Numbered from the stretch's first letter, positions 34,857-45,218 are shown. The stretch is 64,000 nucleotides of DNA from Photobacterium rosenbergii (GCF_003026455.1 NZ_PYMB01000002.1:1-64000); one strand, 5' to 3'. The notes: generated from the sequence alone by a model not told the origin. Translations and numbers: made by a program.

Positions 34857-35942
34857 ATGAAGATGTTAACGCTAATACCTTGGGTGCTAGGCGGTACTAT
34901 CCTGCTTGCGGGTTGTGAAAAAGCGACTGTAGAGCCACGCACCGTTGTTTCACCTGTTTCGGTCGCCGAGGTCAGAATGGCTGAGTCAGCACCTCAACTG
35001 ACTTTTCCTGCTGTAGCCGCTGCTGCCGACAAATCGAGCTTGTCTTTCAGGGTACAGGGAGAAATCAGCTTTATTGCTGTTCGACCTGGTGATCAGGTGA
35101 AGAAAGGGCAGCTTTTGGCTCGTCTTGACCCGACTGACTATAAATTGGAAGTTGATGATGCCCAGGCTAAGTTCAATGTGGCCGATAGCCAATATCGTCG
35201 TTCGGCGAAACTGGTCAAGCAGGGCTTCTTGCCTCAGTCACAATTTGATGAGTTAAAGGCGGAACGCCGGATAGCTAAAGCCCGTTTGGATTACGCCAAG
35301 CTCAATTTAACTTTTACAGAACTGAAAGCCCCATTCTCAGGTGTGATTTCCCGTGTACCGGTTGAACAGTTTGAAAATGTTCAGGTAGGGCAACTGGTTA
35401 TGAACCTCCACCTTGCTGATCAGGTCGATGTAATTATCCAAGCACCTGATATGATTTATTCGCAAAGCACGGCGGTAGAAGTTCAGGAATCCAAGCCTGG
35501 GGCGAAGATTTTGCTTGAGGATGGTGCGGCATACCAAGCATTTCTCAAGGAGTTTACCACTGAGCCGGATCCTGATTTGGGCTCGTTCCTCGTTACCCTA
35601 ACCATGCCGATGCCTAAAGATCGCTTTATCCTCGATGGGATGGCCGTCGAGGTTAAAATTGATGCTCAGAAGCTTAAGGTTTACCGAAAAGGGGAGCCAG
35701 TTATCCCGCTCGAAGCCATTTTCAATGAAGATGGCGATGAATTGGCAATGGACAATAAATTTGTCTGGGTCGTCAATGATGACAATACAGTGAGTAAACG
35801 CAAAGTCGTCACCGATAAAGTGGTTCCGCAAGGTGTCAGGCTACTCGAAGGATTGGTGGCGGGTGAGCATATTGTTGTCGAAGGTGCGAATAGATTACGT
35901 GAAGGCCAGTCGGTCACCATAGTGGATAAGGAGGCGGGCTGA
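34857..35942 (+). CDS. RND efflux periplasmic adaptor, lipoprotein (second of two)
   Basis: 361 residues from MKMLTLIPWV. Lipobox LLAGC gives a lipidated Cys near residue 20. The lipoyl halves RPGDQVKKGQLLARLD and KAPFSGVISRVPV flank a helical hairpin, followed by beta-barrel and membrane-proximal domains. It differs clearly from the first adaptor, so the two are not a recent duplication. The start just past the upstream stop is chosen because the longer frame runs inside the first adaptor. Only two bases separate it from the pump gene. Confidence 0.88.
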   Translation: MKMLTLIPWVLGGTILLAGCEKATVEPRTVVSPVSVAEVRMAESAPQLTFPAVAAAADKSSLSFRVQGEISFIAVRPGDQVKKGQLLARLDPTDYKLEVDDAQAKFNVADSQYRRSAKLVKQGFLPQSQFDELKAERRIAKARLDYAKLNLTFTELKAPFSGVISRVPVEQFENVQVGQLVMNLHLADQVDVIIQAPDMIYSQSTAVEVQESKPGAKILLEDGAAYQAFLKEFTTEPDPDLGSFLVTLTMPMPKDRFILDGMAVEVKIDAQKLKVYRKGEPVIPLEAIFNEDGDELAMDNKFVWVVNDDNTVSKRKVVTDKVVPQGVRLLEGLVAGEHIVVEGANRLREGQSVTIVDKEAG

Positions 35943-35944
35943 TT

Positions 35945-38900
35945 ATGAAGCAGGATATCGCGAGCTATTTTATTCGGAATAAAGTGATCAGCTGGATGCT
36001 GACATTGATCTTCTTGATTGGCGGTACCATGGCCTTTTTCGGGCTTGGGCGGTTGGAAGACCCGGCATTTACTATCAAAGATGCGATGGTGGTCACCGCT
36101 TATCCCGGTGCAACGCCGCTTCAGGTTGAAGAAGAGGTGACGTACCCGATAGAAAAAGAAATACAGCAATTGATCTATGTTGATGAGGTCAACTCGGTGT
36201 CTAGCCGTGGGCTATCCCAAATCACCGTGACCATGAAGAACAACTATGGGCCGGATGATCTCCCGCAGATTTGGGATGAAATGCGGCGTAAGGTGAACGA
36301 TCTCAAGCCATCATTGCCGCCAGGGGTGCAGGAGCCGTCGGTTATCGATGATTTTGGTGATGTTTTTGGTATTTTGCTGGCGGTGACTGGCCAAGGTTAT
36401 AGCTATAAGGAGCTTAGCGACTACGTTGATTACCTGCGCCGTGAAATAGAGTTGGTTGAAGGGGTCGGTAAGGTATCGGTTACTGGTACTCAGCAAGAGC
36501 AGGTTTTTATTGAAATCTCATTGCAGCGCTTAAGCAACTTAGGCATTTCACCACAAACCATTTACAGCACATTGGAGACTCAGAACCTGGTCACCAGTGC
36601 CGGGGCCGTGAGGATAGGAAGCGAATATATCCGAGTACACCCAACCGGCGAATTCCAAAGCGTTGATGAACTCGGTGATTTGATTATTACCGAGAGTGGC
36701 GCAGAAGGGCTGATCTACCTAAAAGATGTGGCAGAAATCAAGCGTGACTTTCAGGAAGTGCCAAGTAACCTGATCAGCTATAACGGCCAGCAAGCATTGC
36801 ATGTCGGGATTTCCGCGATTGAAGGGGTCAACGTTGTCGATGTCGGTAAGCGTGTGGAAACTCGCTTGAGTGAACTTAAAGAGCAGCAACCAGTCGGTAT
36901 TGATATAGGCGTGGTATACAGCCAGCCAACAGAGGTAGACAAATCGGTCAGCGGCTTTATCATCAGCCTAGGTCAAGCGGTAGCGATTGTTATTGTTGTC
37001 CTGTTGTTCTTTATGGGGCTGCGTTCAGGCTTGCTGATTGGTTTGATCCTCTTGCTTACAGTGTTGGGTACCTTCGTATTCATGAGCTGGCTCGCCATTG
37101 ACTTGCAGCGGATTTCGCTCGGTGCTTTGGTTATTGCCTTGGGTATGTTGGTGGATAACGCGATAGTGGTGGTCGAAGGGGTGCTGATAGGCATGCAGAA
37201 GGGGAGGACCCGGATGCAAGCTGCCTCGGATATTGTAACCCAAACCAAGTGGCCGTTGCTTGGGGCCACTGTCATTGCAGTGATGGCATTTGCACCGATT
37301 GGCCTGTCGCAGGACTCGACCGGTGAGTACTGTCGTACGCTGTTTACCGTGCTGTTGGTTTCCTTGATGCTCAGCTGGTTTACCGCGATCTCCCTGACGC
37401 CTTTCTTCAGTGATATGTTCTTCAAAAGTGTTAAAACCGGCAATGCTGATCCGGATGCCGATCCTTATGCGGGCAAGATTTTCGTTTTGTACAAGGCATT
37501 CCTTGAGTTCTGTATGCGCCGCGCTTGGTTGACGGTGATTGTGCTGGTAGCAATGTTAGGAGCAAGCCTATACGGCTTTACCTTGCTTAAGCAATCTTTC
37601 TTCCCGTCATCGACCACGCCAATGTTTATGGTCGATGTCTGGTTACCAGAAGGGACGGATATCCGGGCAACCAATGCGACCTTGGAAGAGCTAGAAGGCA
37701 TTGTTGCGCAGGATGAGCGGGTTGAATACATCAGCACCAGTGCTGGTAAGGGGTCACAGCGTTTTATGCTGACCTATACCCCGGAGAAGAGCTACTCCTC
37801 TTATGGAGAGTTAGTGATTAGGGTTAAGAGTTTTGAAGACGTGCTACCTGTCATGGGGATGATTGGGGGCCTTCTTGATACCAAACACCCAGAGCTTGAG
37901 TACAAGCTCAAGCAAATTATGCTAGGTCCATCATCAGGCTCAAAAATTGAAGCCCGCCTAGTCGGCCCAGACCCGACGGTTCTTCGTACGCTCGCTAAGC
38001 AGGTTGTGGATATCATGAATGCCGATCCTGGCGCGTTTAATATTCGCCATGATTGGCGTGAGCGGAACAAGGTGATAGAGCCGGTCTTTAATGAAAGTCA
38101 GGCCCGCCGTTACGGTATTACCAAGAAAGATGTCGATGACTTATTGCAGATGTCATTCTCTGGCCTAACGGTTGGGGTATACCGAGATGGCACTAATTTG
38201 ATGCCGATTGTGGCCCGTTTACCTGACGAAGAGCGGGTGGATGTCAGCACCATCGAAGGGATGAAGATTTGGAGCCCGGCAACGCAAGGGTATATTCCCC
38301 TGCAACAGGTCATCAATGGCGTCAATATTATTTGGGAAGATCCGCTGATTGCTAGGAAAGACCGCAAGCGGATGCTGACGGTGATGGCCGACCCTGACCC
38401 ATTGGGTGACGAAACAGCAGCGACCGTGCAGGCACGGATCCAACCTCTTATCGAAGGGCTGGATTATCCGCCGGGCTACTCGCTGGAGTGGGGCGGTGAG
38501 TACGAGTCTTCTGCCGATGCGAAAGCTTCGCTGTTCCAGACCATGCCGATGGGCTATTTGGTGATGTTCCTGATCACTATCTTCCTATTCAACAAGGTCA
38601 AGGAAGCCCTGATTGTGTGGGCCACGGTGCCACTGGCGGTTATCGGGGTAACGACCGGCTTGCTATTGCTCAATACTCCATTTGGCTTTATGGCATTGCT
38701 CGGTTTCCTCAGCTTGTCGGGCATGCTGGTGAAAAACGGTATCGTATTGCTTGATCAGATAGAGATCGAAATTGCCAGTGGTAAGGAGAAATATCAGGCT
38801 GTGGTTGATGCGGCGGTGAGTCGTGTGAGGCCGGTATGTATGGCGGCAATCACCACCGTGCTGGGTATGGTGCCGCTGCTACCCGATGTGTTCTTCAAGC

Positions 38901-39043
38901 CGATGGCGGTAACCATCATGTTTGGTTTGGGTTTTGCGACGGTACTGACCCTGATTGTAGTACCTGTACTATATCGCTTGTTCCACAATGTGGCACTGCC
39001 AGGCAGTAGTCCCGTGGCATCGCCGGAACCCGTACATAGCTAG
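35945..39043 (+). CDS. RND-family multidrug efflux transporter
   Basis: Inner-membrane proton-driven pump, 1032 residues with the duplicated RND fold of 12 helices and two large periplasmic loops. Helix 4 reads GMLVDNAIVVVEG, where AcrB has two adjacent Asp; only the first is kept, as in many of these two-adaptor pumps. Helix 10 has GMLVKNGIVLLDQ with the conserved lysine. Substrates cannot be predicted. It completes an adaptor-adaptor-pump operon with no outer-membrane channel gene, so a TolC-like protein encoded elsewhere is expected. Confidence 0.93.
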   Translation: MKQDIASYFIRNKVISWMLTLIFLIGGTMAFFGLGRLEDPAFTIKDAMVVTAYPGATPLQVEEEVTYPIEKEIQQLIYVDEVNSVSSRGLSQITVTMKNNYGPDDLPQIWDEMRRKVNDLKPSLPPGVQEPSVIDDFGDVFGILLAVTGQGYSYKELSDYVDYLRREIELVEGVGKVSVTGTQQEQVFIEISLQRLSNLGISPQTIYSTLETQNLVTSAGAVRIGSEYIRVHPTGEFQSVDELGDLIITESGAEGLIYLKDVAEIKRDFQEVPSNLISYNGQQALHVGISAIEGVNVVDVGKRVETRLSELKEQQPVGIDIGVVYSQPTEVDKSVSGFIISLGQAVAIVIVVLLFFMGLRSGLLIGLILLLTVLGTFVFMSWLAIDLQRISLGALVIALGMLVDNAIVVVEGVLIGMQKGRTRMQAASDIVTQTKWPLLGATVIAVMAFAPIGLSQDSTGEYCRTLFTVLLVSLMLSWFTAISLTPFFSDMFFKSVKTGNADPDADPYAGKIFVLYKAFLEFCMRRAWLTVIVLVAMLGASLYGFTLLKQSFFPSSTTPMFMVDVWLPEGTDIRATNATLEELEGIVAQDERVEYISTSAGKGSQRFMLTYTPEKSYSSYGELVIRVKSFEDVLPVMGMIGGLLDTKHPELEYKLKQIMLGPSSGSKIEARLVGPDPTVLRTLAKQVVDIMNADPGAFNIRHDWRERNKVIEPVFNESQARRYGITKKDVDDLLQMSFSGLTVGVYRDGTNLMPIVARLPDEERVDVSTIEGMKIWSPATQGYIPLQQVINGVNIIWEDPLIARKDRKRMLTVMADPDPLGDETAATVQARIQPLIEGLDYPPGYSLEWGGEYESSADAKASLFQTMPMGYLVMFLITIFLFNKVKEALIVWATVPLAVIGVTTGLLLLNTPFGFMALLGFLSLSGMLVKNGIVLLDQIEIEIASGKEKYQAVVDAAVSRVRPVCMAAITTVLGMVPLLPDVFFKPMAVTIMFGLGFATVLTLIVVPVLYRLFHNVALPGSSPVASPEPVHS

Positions 39044-39062
39044 TATCTCGCTGAGATAAAGC

Positions 39063-39090
39063 AAAGGGGCGCAATATGCGCCCCTTTATA
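39063..39090. terminator. bidirectional terminator between RND operon and pyrC
   Basis: AAAGGGGCGC-AATAT-GCGCCCCTTT: 10-bp perfect stem, followed by a short T-rich tail (TTTATATTT on the plus strand), between convergent genes. Confidence 0.85.
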
Positions 39091-39116
39091 TTTGTATCGA
39101 GATACTGTGACAGGTT

Positions 39117-40148
39117 TTAAGCTGTTACTTTCCAGGTCATCTCTTCACCAGCACGGATTGGCACAACAACATCGTTACCGAAGGCCATAGTCTCTGGTAC
39201 TGCCCAGTTTTCTTTGGTCAGGGTGATGGTATCTGCGTTGCGTGGCAAACCGTAGAAGTCTGGGCCATTGAAGCTTGCAAAAGCTTCAAGTTTGTCCAGT
39301 GCACCTGCTTGTTCGAACACTTCAGCGTAAAGCTCGATGGCTGCGTGTGCAGTGTAAGAACCAGCACAACCACAAGCAGATTCTTTGCGGCCTTGCGCGT
39401 GAGGGGCAGAGTCAGTGCCTAGGAAGAACTTAGGGCTACCGCTTGTTGCTGCTGCAACCAGTGCTGCCTGGTGAGTATTGCGCTTAAGAATAGGCAGGCA
39501 GTAGAAGTGTGGGCGGATACCGCCTACTAGCATGTGGTTACGGTTGAACATCAGGTGGTGGGCCGTGATGGTTGCCGCGACATTAGGGCCTGCGTTGTTA
39601 ACAAACTCTACCGCATCTTTGGTCGTGATGTGCTCAACCACGATTTTCAGGTTTGGCATCTTCTCAACGATAGGGCCAAGTACTGTATCAAGGAACTGTT
39701 TTTCACGGTCGAAGATATCGACTTCGTGAGTCGTTACCTCACCATGGATCAGCAGCAGCATGCCTTCTTCCTGCATCGCTTCCAGCGTTGGGATCAGTTT
39801 GTCGATTGAAGTGACACCTGAATCTGAGTTGGTGGTCGCACCGGCTGGGTATAGCTTGGCGGCATAGATATGGCCAGTCGCTTTAGCTTTGCGGATTTCG
39901 TCAGGAGTGGTGTTGTCGGTGAGGTAAAGCGTCATTAGAGGAGAGAAATTGCCTTGAGGCTTTTCGGCAAGGATACGGTCACGGTAAGCAAGGGCTGCTT
40001 CAGTATCGGTTACCGGCGGGACCAAGTTTGGCATGATGATGGCTCGACCCATGTAGCGGCTGGTATCGCGAACAGTGTCATTGAGCACTTCGCCATCTCG
40101 CAAGTGCAAGTGCCAGTCATCAGGACGTGTAATCGTAATAGTCGTCAT
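39117..40148 (-). CDS. pyrC: dihydroorotase
   Basis: Zinc amidohydrolase that forms dihydroorotate in pyrimidine synthesis. 343 residues of the class II (E. coli-like) type: metal-binding [10 protein letters not shown] at residues 10-19, the carboxylated lysine in [11 protein letters not shown] near 102, HGE near 140, HITT near 178 and the catalytic [11 protein letters not shown] near 248. The leader has a terminator-like hairpin directly before the ribosome site, and a PurR-like box lies further upstream, suggesting control by both pyrimidines and purines. Confidence 0.96.
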   Translation of the reverse strand: MTTITITRPDDWHLHLRDGEVLNDTVRDTSRYMGRAIIMPNLVPPVTDTEAALAYRDRILAEKPQGNFSPLMTLYLTDNTTPDEIRKAKATGHIYAAKLYPAGATTNSDSGVTSIDKLIPTLEAMQEEGMLLLIHGEVTTHEVDIFDREKQFLDTVLGPIVEKMPNLKIVVEHITTKDAVEFVNNAGPNVAATITAHHLMFNRNHMLVGGIRPHFYCLPILKRNTHQAALVAAATSGSPKFFLGTDSAPHAQGRKESACGCAGSYTAHAAIELYAEVFEQAGALDKLEAFASFNGPDFYGLPRNADTITLTKENWAVPETMAFGNDVVVPIRAGEEMTWKVTA

Positions 40149-40163
40149 TGTTGCTTCCCTCCC

Positions 40164-40198
40164 AAAAAAAATCGACCGATTCTAAAACCTCAATCGGT
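40164..40198 (-). terminator. terminator-like attenuator in the pyrC leader
   Basis: On the minus strand ACCGATT...AATCGGT (7-bp stem, 10-base loop) is followed after three bases by eight T, ending just before the GGGAGGG ribosome site of pyrC. A terminator in this place would stop most transcripts unless prevented, as in pyrimidine attenuation of pyrBI or pyrE. Confidence 0.55.
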
Positions 40199-40246
40199 GC
40201 TTGTAAAGCGGCATGTTCAAACTATTGAATTTATTGATGCAGATTG

Positions 40247-40262
40247 GAGCAAACGATTGCTT
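40247..40262. promoter_or_regulatory. candidate PurR box upstream of pyrC
   Basis: GAGCAAACGATTGCTT keeps the central GCAAACG and the matching TTGC arm of the PurR operator. It is about 100 bases upstream of pyrC, a known PurR target in E. coli. Confidence 0.5.
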
Positions 40263-40312
40263 GTTTGGGCGATAAAACGGTGGTTTGCAATATTTCTATA
40301 CTCCCATATGGC

Positions 40313-40340
40313 AAAAAAGCCAGCTATCAAAACTGGCTTT
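40313..40340 (-). terminator. intrinsic terminator of the chemotaxis receptor gene
   Basis: On the minus strand GCCAG...CTGGC with flanking A/T pairs is followed by six T, 28 bases past the receptor stop. Confidence 0.8.
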
Positions 40341-40367
40341 GGGGAAGGGGTGAAATCACTTTCTCGA

Positions 40368-42371
40368 CTATAGCTTGAAGCGGTGCACCAAATCGTTTTG
40401 CTGGTGGGCAAGTTGATCGAGCTTGCTGCTGGCTTCGGCGACTTCTTCCATAGAGCGGTAGTTCGAGTCGGCAATGTGGCTGATATCTTCCAGCGAGCGG
40501 GCGATGGAACCGGTAGTGCTACGCTGCTCTTGTGCCGCTTGTGCTATTTGGGCACTCATTTGGCTGATTTCGAGGATAGTCGCCTGAATCTCTTCCATTG
40601 CGCTGTTGGCGTCTGAGGCTTGGCTAATGCTGTTATCCATTTCGCTGACGCAACTTTGCATTACTTCAACCGCTAGGCCGGAACTTGACTGCAGGCGCTG
40701 GATCATCTGTTCTATCTCGGCTGTAGAGTCCGTGGTTCGCTGGGCGAGCACCCTTACCTCATCGGCCACAACGGCAAAGCCACGGCCTTGGTCGCCGGCA
40801 CGGGCAGCCTCAATGGCAGCATTCAGTGCCAGTAGGTTGGTCTGGTCGGCGATATTCCTGATCACGTCCAAGATTGAGCCGATATTGCTGCTCATTTGTT
40901 GCAAATCAGACACCGCATGGACAGATTTATCTAACCGGGTAGAGAGCTGGTGGGCAGTGTTGATGTTGCGGCTCATTACCTCGCGGCCTGTGGTTGAGGC
41001 CTTTTCAACGTCATGCACGCGTTCCATGGTGTTTTGGGCACTGTGGGAAACATCGGTAACCGACTGCTCCATTTCCGTCATGGCGGTAGCGACGGAAGCG
41101 GTTTGCTGCCGTTGCTCATGCAGACGGTTCTTCGCTTCTGTTGTCGTTGTCTGGTTCTCTTCTGCAACAGCGGTGAGGTCGCTGGAAGCTTGGCTAAGCC
41201 TGCCGAGGATTTCCTGCAGGTTATCAGCTAAGGTATTGATGTAGTTGCCAAGTTTGCTGAATTCCACAAACTGGTTAACTTGGCTACGTTTTGTCATGTC
41301 ACCCTTTGCTAAGGCTTCCAGAGTAACCAAGGTGGCTTTCAACGGTTTACGAACACTTTGGGCAATGTACCAACCGATGAACAGGGCAAAAAGGGTGGTA
41401 CCAACGCCGAGGATCGTAGCATTGCGATACCCTTGGCTGTAGGTGCTGTCGGCATTGTTGATTGCGGTTTGCATCTGGGTATTGGCCTGGGCACTGAAGC
41501 TACCGAGTAGATCCATGGCCTGATCTATCTCGTTGGCCAAGATGGCAATGTTGTCATAGAGGCGGTTGCGTGCCTCGATATATTGGAAGTGGGCATCCAG
41601 TACGCCGCCGGACTGGCCAATATCAATGGTGTACTGCTCAATTGACTTATCGAAAATGGGCTTTAGTTCCGGCATGATAGCCAATAGAGAGCGGTACGCG
41701 TTGTTTAGATGGCTGATATTGCGGCGGTTGCTTTTGATTGCCTCATCAATGACAGTGATGTTCTCGGTAGCGAGGGCATCGGAAGTGACAACCTCAGTTT
41801 CTTGCAGCTTGACGAAGTAATTCTTAGCAATCATTTTTACCGAGATACTTTCGTGATCATCCACATAGTCCTTCATGCGACTACTCAGGCTGCTGTGCAG
41901 TTGCTGGAAGCGCCGTGCTGATTGTTGGCGATCGGCCTGGGCTACCAGTTGGGTGCGGTAGTTGTCCATTGCTGTGCGGGCTTCCTGGAAGTAGCGGTTT
42001 TCCAGGGCTATCAAGGCCTCGAGCTGACCGCTCAAGGCTATGTTGTTTTGCGAGGCACTCACCAGTTGCTCGAAAGCGCGGAGAAATTGTTGGTGCGCCT
42101 GGCCAAAGTTTTCTTCGTAGGTATCCATCCTCTCTAGATTTTGGCTGGTGAGGAAATCTTTGTAGATTTTATCGGCAGCCAATAACCTGACGCTGACTTG
42201 GTTTGACAGTGATACCAAAGGTAAAGATTGGTTGGTGACAATTTGGAGTTGTTGATGGATCCGGTTGGTGCCATCTAGCATCATAACCAGTGTGGCAACA
42301 AAGAGTATTACCATTACGGCGATACCGGAGTACATACGTCGTATGACTGAGGTCTGTTTCGTTGTCTTCAT
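40368..42371 (-). CDS. methyl-accepting chemotaxis protein
   Basis: Transmembrane chemoreceptor of 667 residues from [10 protein letters not shown]. It has an N-terminal helix, a long periplasmic all-helical sensor (about 35-310), a second helix ([15 protein letters not shown]), HAMP, and the signalling domain with hairpin tip [20 protein letters not shown] then [10 protein letters not shown]. The C-terminus lacks an NWETF-type CheR/CheB-docking pentapeptide. The ligand is unknown; the large helical sensor is of the helical-bimodular or related kind. Start at 42371 follows AGGGAT. A perfect 7-bp inverted repeat lies in its 5' leader. Confidence 0.92.
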   Translation of the reverse strand: MKTTKQTSVIRRMYSGIAVMVILFVATLVMMLDGTNRIHQQLQIVTNQSLPLVSLSNQVSVRLLAADKIYKDFLTSQNLERMDTYEENFGQAHQQFLRAFEQLVSASQNNIALSGQLEALIALENRYFQEARTAMDNYRTQLVAQADRQQSARRFQQLHSSLSSRMKDYVDDHESISVKMIAKNYFVKLQETEVVTSDALATENITVIDEAIKSNRRNISHLNNAYRSLLAIMPELKPIFDKSIEQYTIDIGQSGGVLDAHFQYIEARNRLYDNIAILANEIDQAMDLLGSFSAQANTQMQTAINNADSTYSQGYRNATILGVGTTLFALFIGWYIAQSVRKPLKATLVTLEALAKGDMTKRSQVNQFVEFSKLGNYINTLADNLQEILGRLSQASSDLTAVAEENQTTTTEAKNRLHEQRQQTASVATAMTEMEQSVTDVSHSAQNTMERVHDVEKASTTGREVMSRNINTAHQLSTRLDKSVHAVSDLQQMSSNIGSILDVIRNIADQTNLLALNAAIEAARAGDQGRGFAVVADEVRVLAQRTTDSTAEIEQMIQRLQSSSGLAVEVMQSCVSEMDNSISQASDANSAMEEIQATILEISQMSAQIAQAAQEQRSTTGSIARSLEDISHIADSNYRSMEEVAEASSKLDQLAHQQNDLVHRFKL

Positions 42372-42389
42372 AATATCCCTAAACAATAC

Positions 42390-42414
42390 AAGTAAGCGAC
42401 AGCAGAACTTACTT
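42390..42414. repeat. inverted repeat in the chemoreceptor leader
   Basis: AAGTAAG and CTTACTT form a perfect 7-bp stem with an 11-base loop, 19 bases upstream of the receptor ATG. It may be an operator or a leader hairpin close to the ribosome site. Confidence 0.5.
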
Positions 42415-42812
42415 ATGGCAATGTAATACGAAGTTAGAATTATGGTTTTTGTCTTCGTACAAAATGTGACGCCTCAAATTTTAGAAGCAAAAAAAGCGAA
42501 CAAAATTGCGTCACTATTGACTCGCCACAACAATAAATCCTTGTTATGGCTATTGAGTATCGTGCCAAATAGTAAATGATTTGGCTTCATACATTCTTTG
42601 ACCGCTGCATCAAAAAATAACTTTGTTATCCCGCAAAATAATGAACCCACTAGAGTTATAGCTCTGATAACGAGGAGCAATATTTCATAAAGAAATCACT
42701 TGGAAAGAAAAAAGACTGGAAATAAGATTAAAAACAATGTTCAATATTGCTCTTATCAACGTTGTCGAGCATACTGCAAGTGTAGATTTGATAACGATAA
42801 ATGGAGCAAGAC
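42415..42812. other. divergent intergenic region between the chemoreceptor and hinT
   Basis: About 400 AT-rich bases without a supported ORF. It should hold promoters for both divergent genes. No convincing sigma-28 motif was found for the receptor. Confidence 0.4.
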
Positions 42813-43163
42813 ATGGCTGAAGAAACCATTTTCAGTAAGATTATTCGTAAGGAAATCCCTGCTGATATTCTTTATCAGGACGACTTGGTAACGGCTTTTC
42901 GCGACATTAATCCGCGTGCGCCAAGCCATATTTTGATCATCCCGAATAAATTGCTGCCGACCGTCAACGATGTAGAAGCAGAAGACGAGTTGATGATGGG
43001 GCGTTTGTTCACGGTTGCTCGCAAATTGGCAGAGCAAGAAGGGGTGGCTGAAGACGGTTACCGCTTGATCATGAACTGTAACCCACACGGTGGCCAAGAA
43101 GTGTACCACATTCATATGCACTTACTGGGTGGCCGTCCTCTAGGGCCAATGCTTGTGGGCTAA
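42813..43163 (+). CDS. hinT: HIT-family purine nucleoside phosphoramidase
   Basis: 116 residues from [18 protein letters not shown]. The histidine triad is HIHMH near residue 99, preceded by [15 protein letters not shown], and the [14 protein letters not shown] segment is typical of HinT. It hydrolyses nucleoside 5'-phosphoramidates such as AMP-lysine. Start chosen at 42813 with GGAG six bases upstream; the in-frame ATG four codons earlier lies over that site. It begins the hinT-lipoproteins-lpoB-thiK cluster shared in outline with E. coli. Confidence 0.94.
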   Translation: MAEETIFSKIIRKEIPADILYQDDLVTAFRDINPRAPSHILIIPNKLLPTVNDVEAEDELMMGRLFTVARKLAEQEGVAEDGYRLIMNCNPHGGQEVYHIHMHLLGGRPLGPMLVG

Positions 43164-43197
43164 CAAGCTCTTGGGCTAAAAAATACGGCTCGAGCTG

Positions 43198-43224
43198 ATT
43201 GGGCCCTCTACCATGAGGGCCAAT
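43198..43224 (+). terminator. hairpin downstream of hinT, possible terminator
   Basis: ATTGGGCCCTC and GAGGGCCAAT form a stem (one bulged base) with a 6-base loop, then TTAATG. The T-tail is weak, so this is a possible terminator or a processing hairpin. Confidence 0.5.
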
Positions 43225-43396
43225 TTAATGAGTAGGGCTGTTCAATAGTGAACTTAATTCCCAAGATAAAGTCTGATGGCATGTATTTTTAGCATCATTG
43301 CTGTTGGTGCTAGGTATTCAGGTTTTGTATACCAAATAGATGGGGATGGTGTTTCTTGTTTTTATCTTTTTGGTAGTGATTAGGGTTAGCGTAAAG

Positions 43397-44782
43397 ATGT
43401 TAAAACATGCCGTCGTAGCGGTGTTGTCTCTGGGGTTGGTCGCTTGTGCGAATTTGTCGACCCAGAGCTTATTTAGTCATTATAGTGCGGCAAACAGCAA
43501 GACCCATCAGGCAATGCAGCAGGGCTTGTACCAGCAAGCATTGGACGTATTGCCTGATGCGCCTGCTGGCGAAATTCTCGACGGGATGGAAAAAGGCCGG
43601 GTAGGCTTTGTGGCTGGTCAGTATCCACAAAGTTTTGGTGCACTGCAGTCAGCTGACAGTGCGGTCAAGGAGCAGCAGCGTCAGGCCAGCATCCAGATCT
43701 CCGAAGGGTTTAACCAAGCGGGTGCTCTGCTGACCAATGACAATATGATCACCTACCGTCCTGCCGATTATGAACTGGGCTTTTTACACTTGTACTTGGC
43801 ACTTAACTACCTTCAGCAAAGTAACCTTGAAGGGGCTTTGGTCGAAGTACGCCGAGCCAACCAAGTGCAAGAAGCTGCTAAGCGGCAGCGAGAAGCGGAA
43901 TTAAACAAAGCGGCGAAAGAAGCACGCCGCAAAGGAATGGATCAAAATCTCGGTGCAGTGTTGGCGCGTTACCCTGATGTGGGCAGCGAGCTGGGCAACA
44001 TCCAGAACGGCTATTTGTTCTTTTTATCCGGTGTGCTGTATGAAGCTGATGGCGACCTGAACAGTGCTTATATTGACTATAAGCGGGCCTTGGCTGTCGC
44101 ACCAAACAATCCATTTGTGGCCGAAACCGTGTTGCGTTTGGCAACGCGGATGAGAATGGACAACGACTTGCCTACTCTCGAAGCCCGCTACGGTAAATAC
44201 CGAGCTCCTTCTGCAAATACTGGCCGGGTGATTGTCTTTGACGAGCAAGGTGTCGTGTCAGCGAGGGATGGTTGGCGCTTGCCTATCTGGTTGATGGATA
44301 GCCGGGGGGATGGGGTGATCTACAACCTTGCATTACCGTACTACCCGAACCCACCCAACAAAATGTATTCGCCCTTGCAGCTCAATGGCAAGCCGATGGT
44401 AGACAGCCAGGTTGCCAATGTTAATGGTATGGCCCGTTACAGCTTGCAAGAAGACCTGCCGGTTATTGTGCTACGACAGGCCCTACGGGTGGTAGCGAAA
44501 AACGAAGTACGTAAGACGGCAGCTAGTAAAGGTGATGATATTGGTAATGTGTTGACGAATATTTTCAATACCCTCACCGAACAACCAGATACTCGAAGCT
44601 GGCAAAGCTTGCCAGCATCAGTGGCGATTGCCCAGCAAGATGTCGCAGCAGGGCAGTATGATTTGGCTTGGAATGGCCATCAGATAGACGTAGACGTAAA
44701 AGCAGGCAGAACAACAATGGTTTGGGTGTCACGTCAGGGAAATCAACTGACCGGTTGGTCAGTGTTATTGGGGAATAACTGA
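43397..44782 (+). CDS. TPR-type lipoprotein of the COG3014 kind
   Basis: 461 residues from MLKHAVVAVLSLGLVACANL. Lipobox LVAC places the lipidated Cys near residue 17. A TPR-like helical array covers about residues 40-260 (e.g. ALNYLQQSNLEGALVEVRRA and YIDYKRALAVAPNNP), followed by a beta-rich C-terminal domain. This matches uncharacterised lipoproteins commonly found with ycfL and lpoB. The ribosome site is weak. It overlaps the next gene by one base (TGATG), so it is probably coupled to the LpoB system. Function unknown. Confidence 0.78.
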   Translation: MLKHAVVAVLSLGLVACANLSTQSLFSHYSAANSKTHQAMQQGLYQQALDVLPDAPAGEILDGMEKGRVGFVAGQYPQSFGALQSADSAVKEQQRQASIQISEGFNQAGALLTNDNMITYRPADYELGFLHLYLALNYLQQSNLEGALVEVRRANQVQEAAKRQREAELNKAAKEARRKGMDQNLGAVLARYPDVGSELGNIQNGYLFFLSGVLYEADGDLNSAYIDYKRALAVAPNNPFVAETVLRLATRMRMDNDLPTLEARYGKYRAPSANTGRVIVFDEQGVVSARDGWRLPIWLMDSRGDGVIYNLALPYYPNPPNKMYSPLQLNGKPMVDSQVANVNGMARYSLQEDLPVIVLRQALRVVAKNEVRKTAASKGDDIGNVLTNIFNTLTEQPDTRSWQSLPASVAIAQQDVAAGQYDLAWNGHQIDVDVKAGRTTMVWVSRQGNQLTGWSVLLGNN

Positions 44783-45168
44783 TGAGAATATTACTTGTAT
44801 TGGGAATGATCTTGGGCTTGGCAGCTTGTTCAACGACGACGTCGGGGATCAGTATTGAGAGTAGTAACCAGAGTGTGGTGATTGGCAACCCGAATCTCGC
44901 TAACCGCCTATCTATAGAGCAAGCCAATGTCTCTGTGGTTAATGGTCTCCTGAAGGCAGGTGTCCCAGTGACCAGCCAGATTGATTCCGATCTCAACCTG
45001 CAATACCGCTTTTATTGGTACGACGCGCAGGGCCTTGAAGTGAGTGGCAGTGATAGCCCTTGGCGCCAAGTTGTGCTCCACGGCAAAGATACAATGACAT
45101 TACAAGCGGTTGCCAGAAGCCCTCAGGCAACCCAATACCGGATTTATATCCGCAAAGCAGATTATTAA
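44782..45168 (+). CDS. ycfL: YcfL-family lipoprotein
   Basis: 128 residues. Lipobox LAACS at residues 13-17. The mature part is a beta-sandwich-type DUF1425 domain with LNLQYRFYWYDAQGLEV and the WRQVVLHGKDTMTLQAVA segment, as in E. coli YcfL. It sits between a TPR lipoprotein and lpoB, in the same order relative to lpoB as in E. coli. Specific function not known; presumably periplasm-facing and outer-membrane anchored. Confidence 0.85.
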   Translation: MRILLVLGMILGLAACSTTTSGISIESSNQSVVIGNPNLANRLSIEQANVSVVNGLLKAGVPVTSQIDSDLNLQYRFYWYDAQGLEVSGSDSPWRQVVLHGKDTMTLQAVARSPQATQYRIYIRKADY

Positions 45169-45218
45169 TTTTGGGATTGGCACTGTAGCGGTGCTGTTTG
45201 ACAGATAAAGGTAAGACG

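Noticed and set aside
36973..37443. 156-codon minus-strand ORF inside the RND pump gene, and similar antisense ORFs along the pump.
   Set aside because: They mirror membrane-helix codons of the pump on the other strand and have no independent support.
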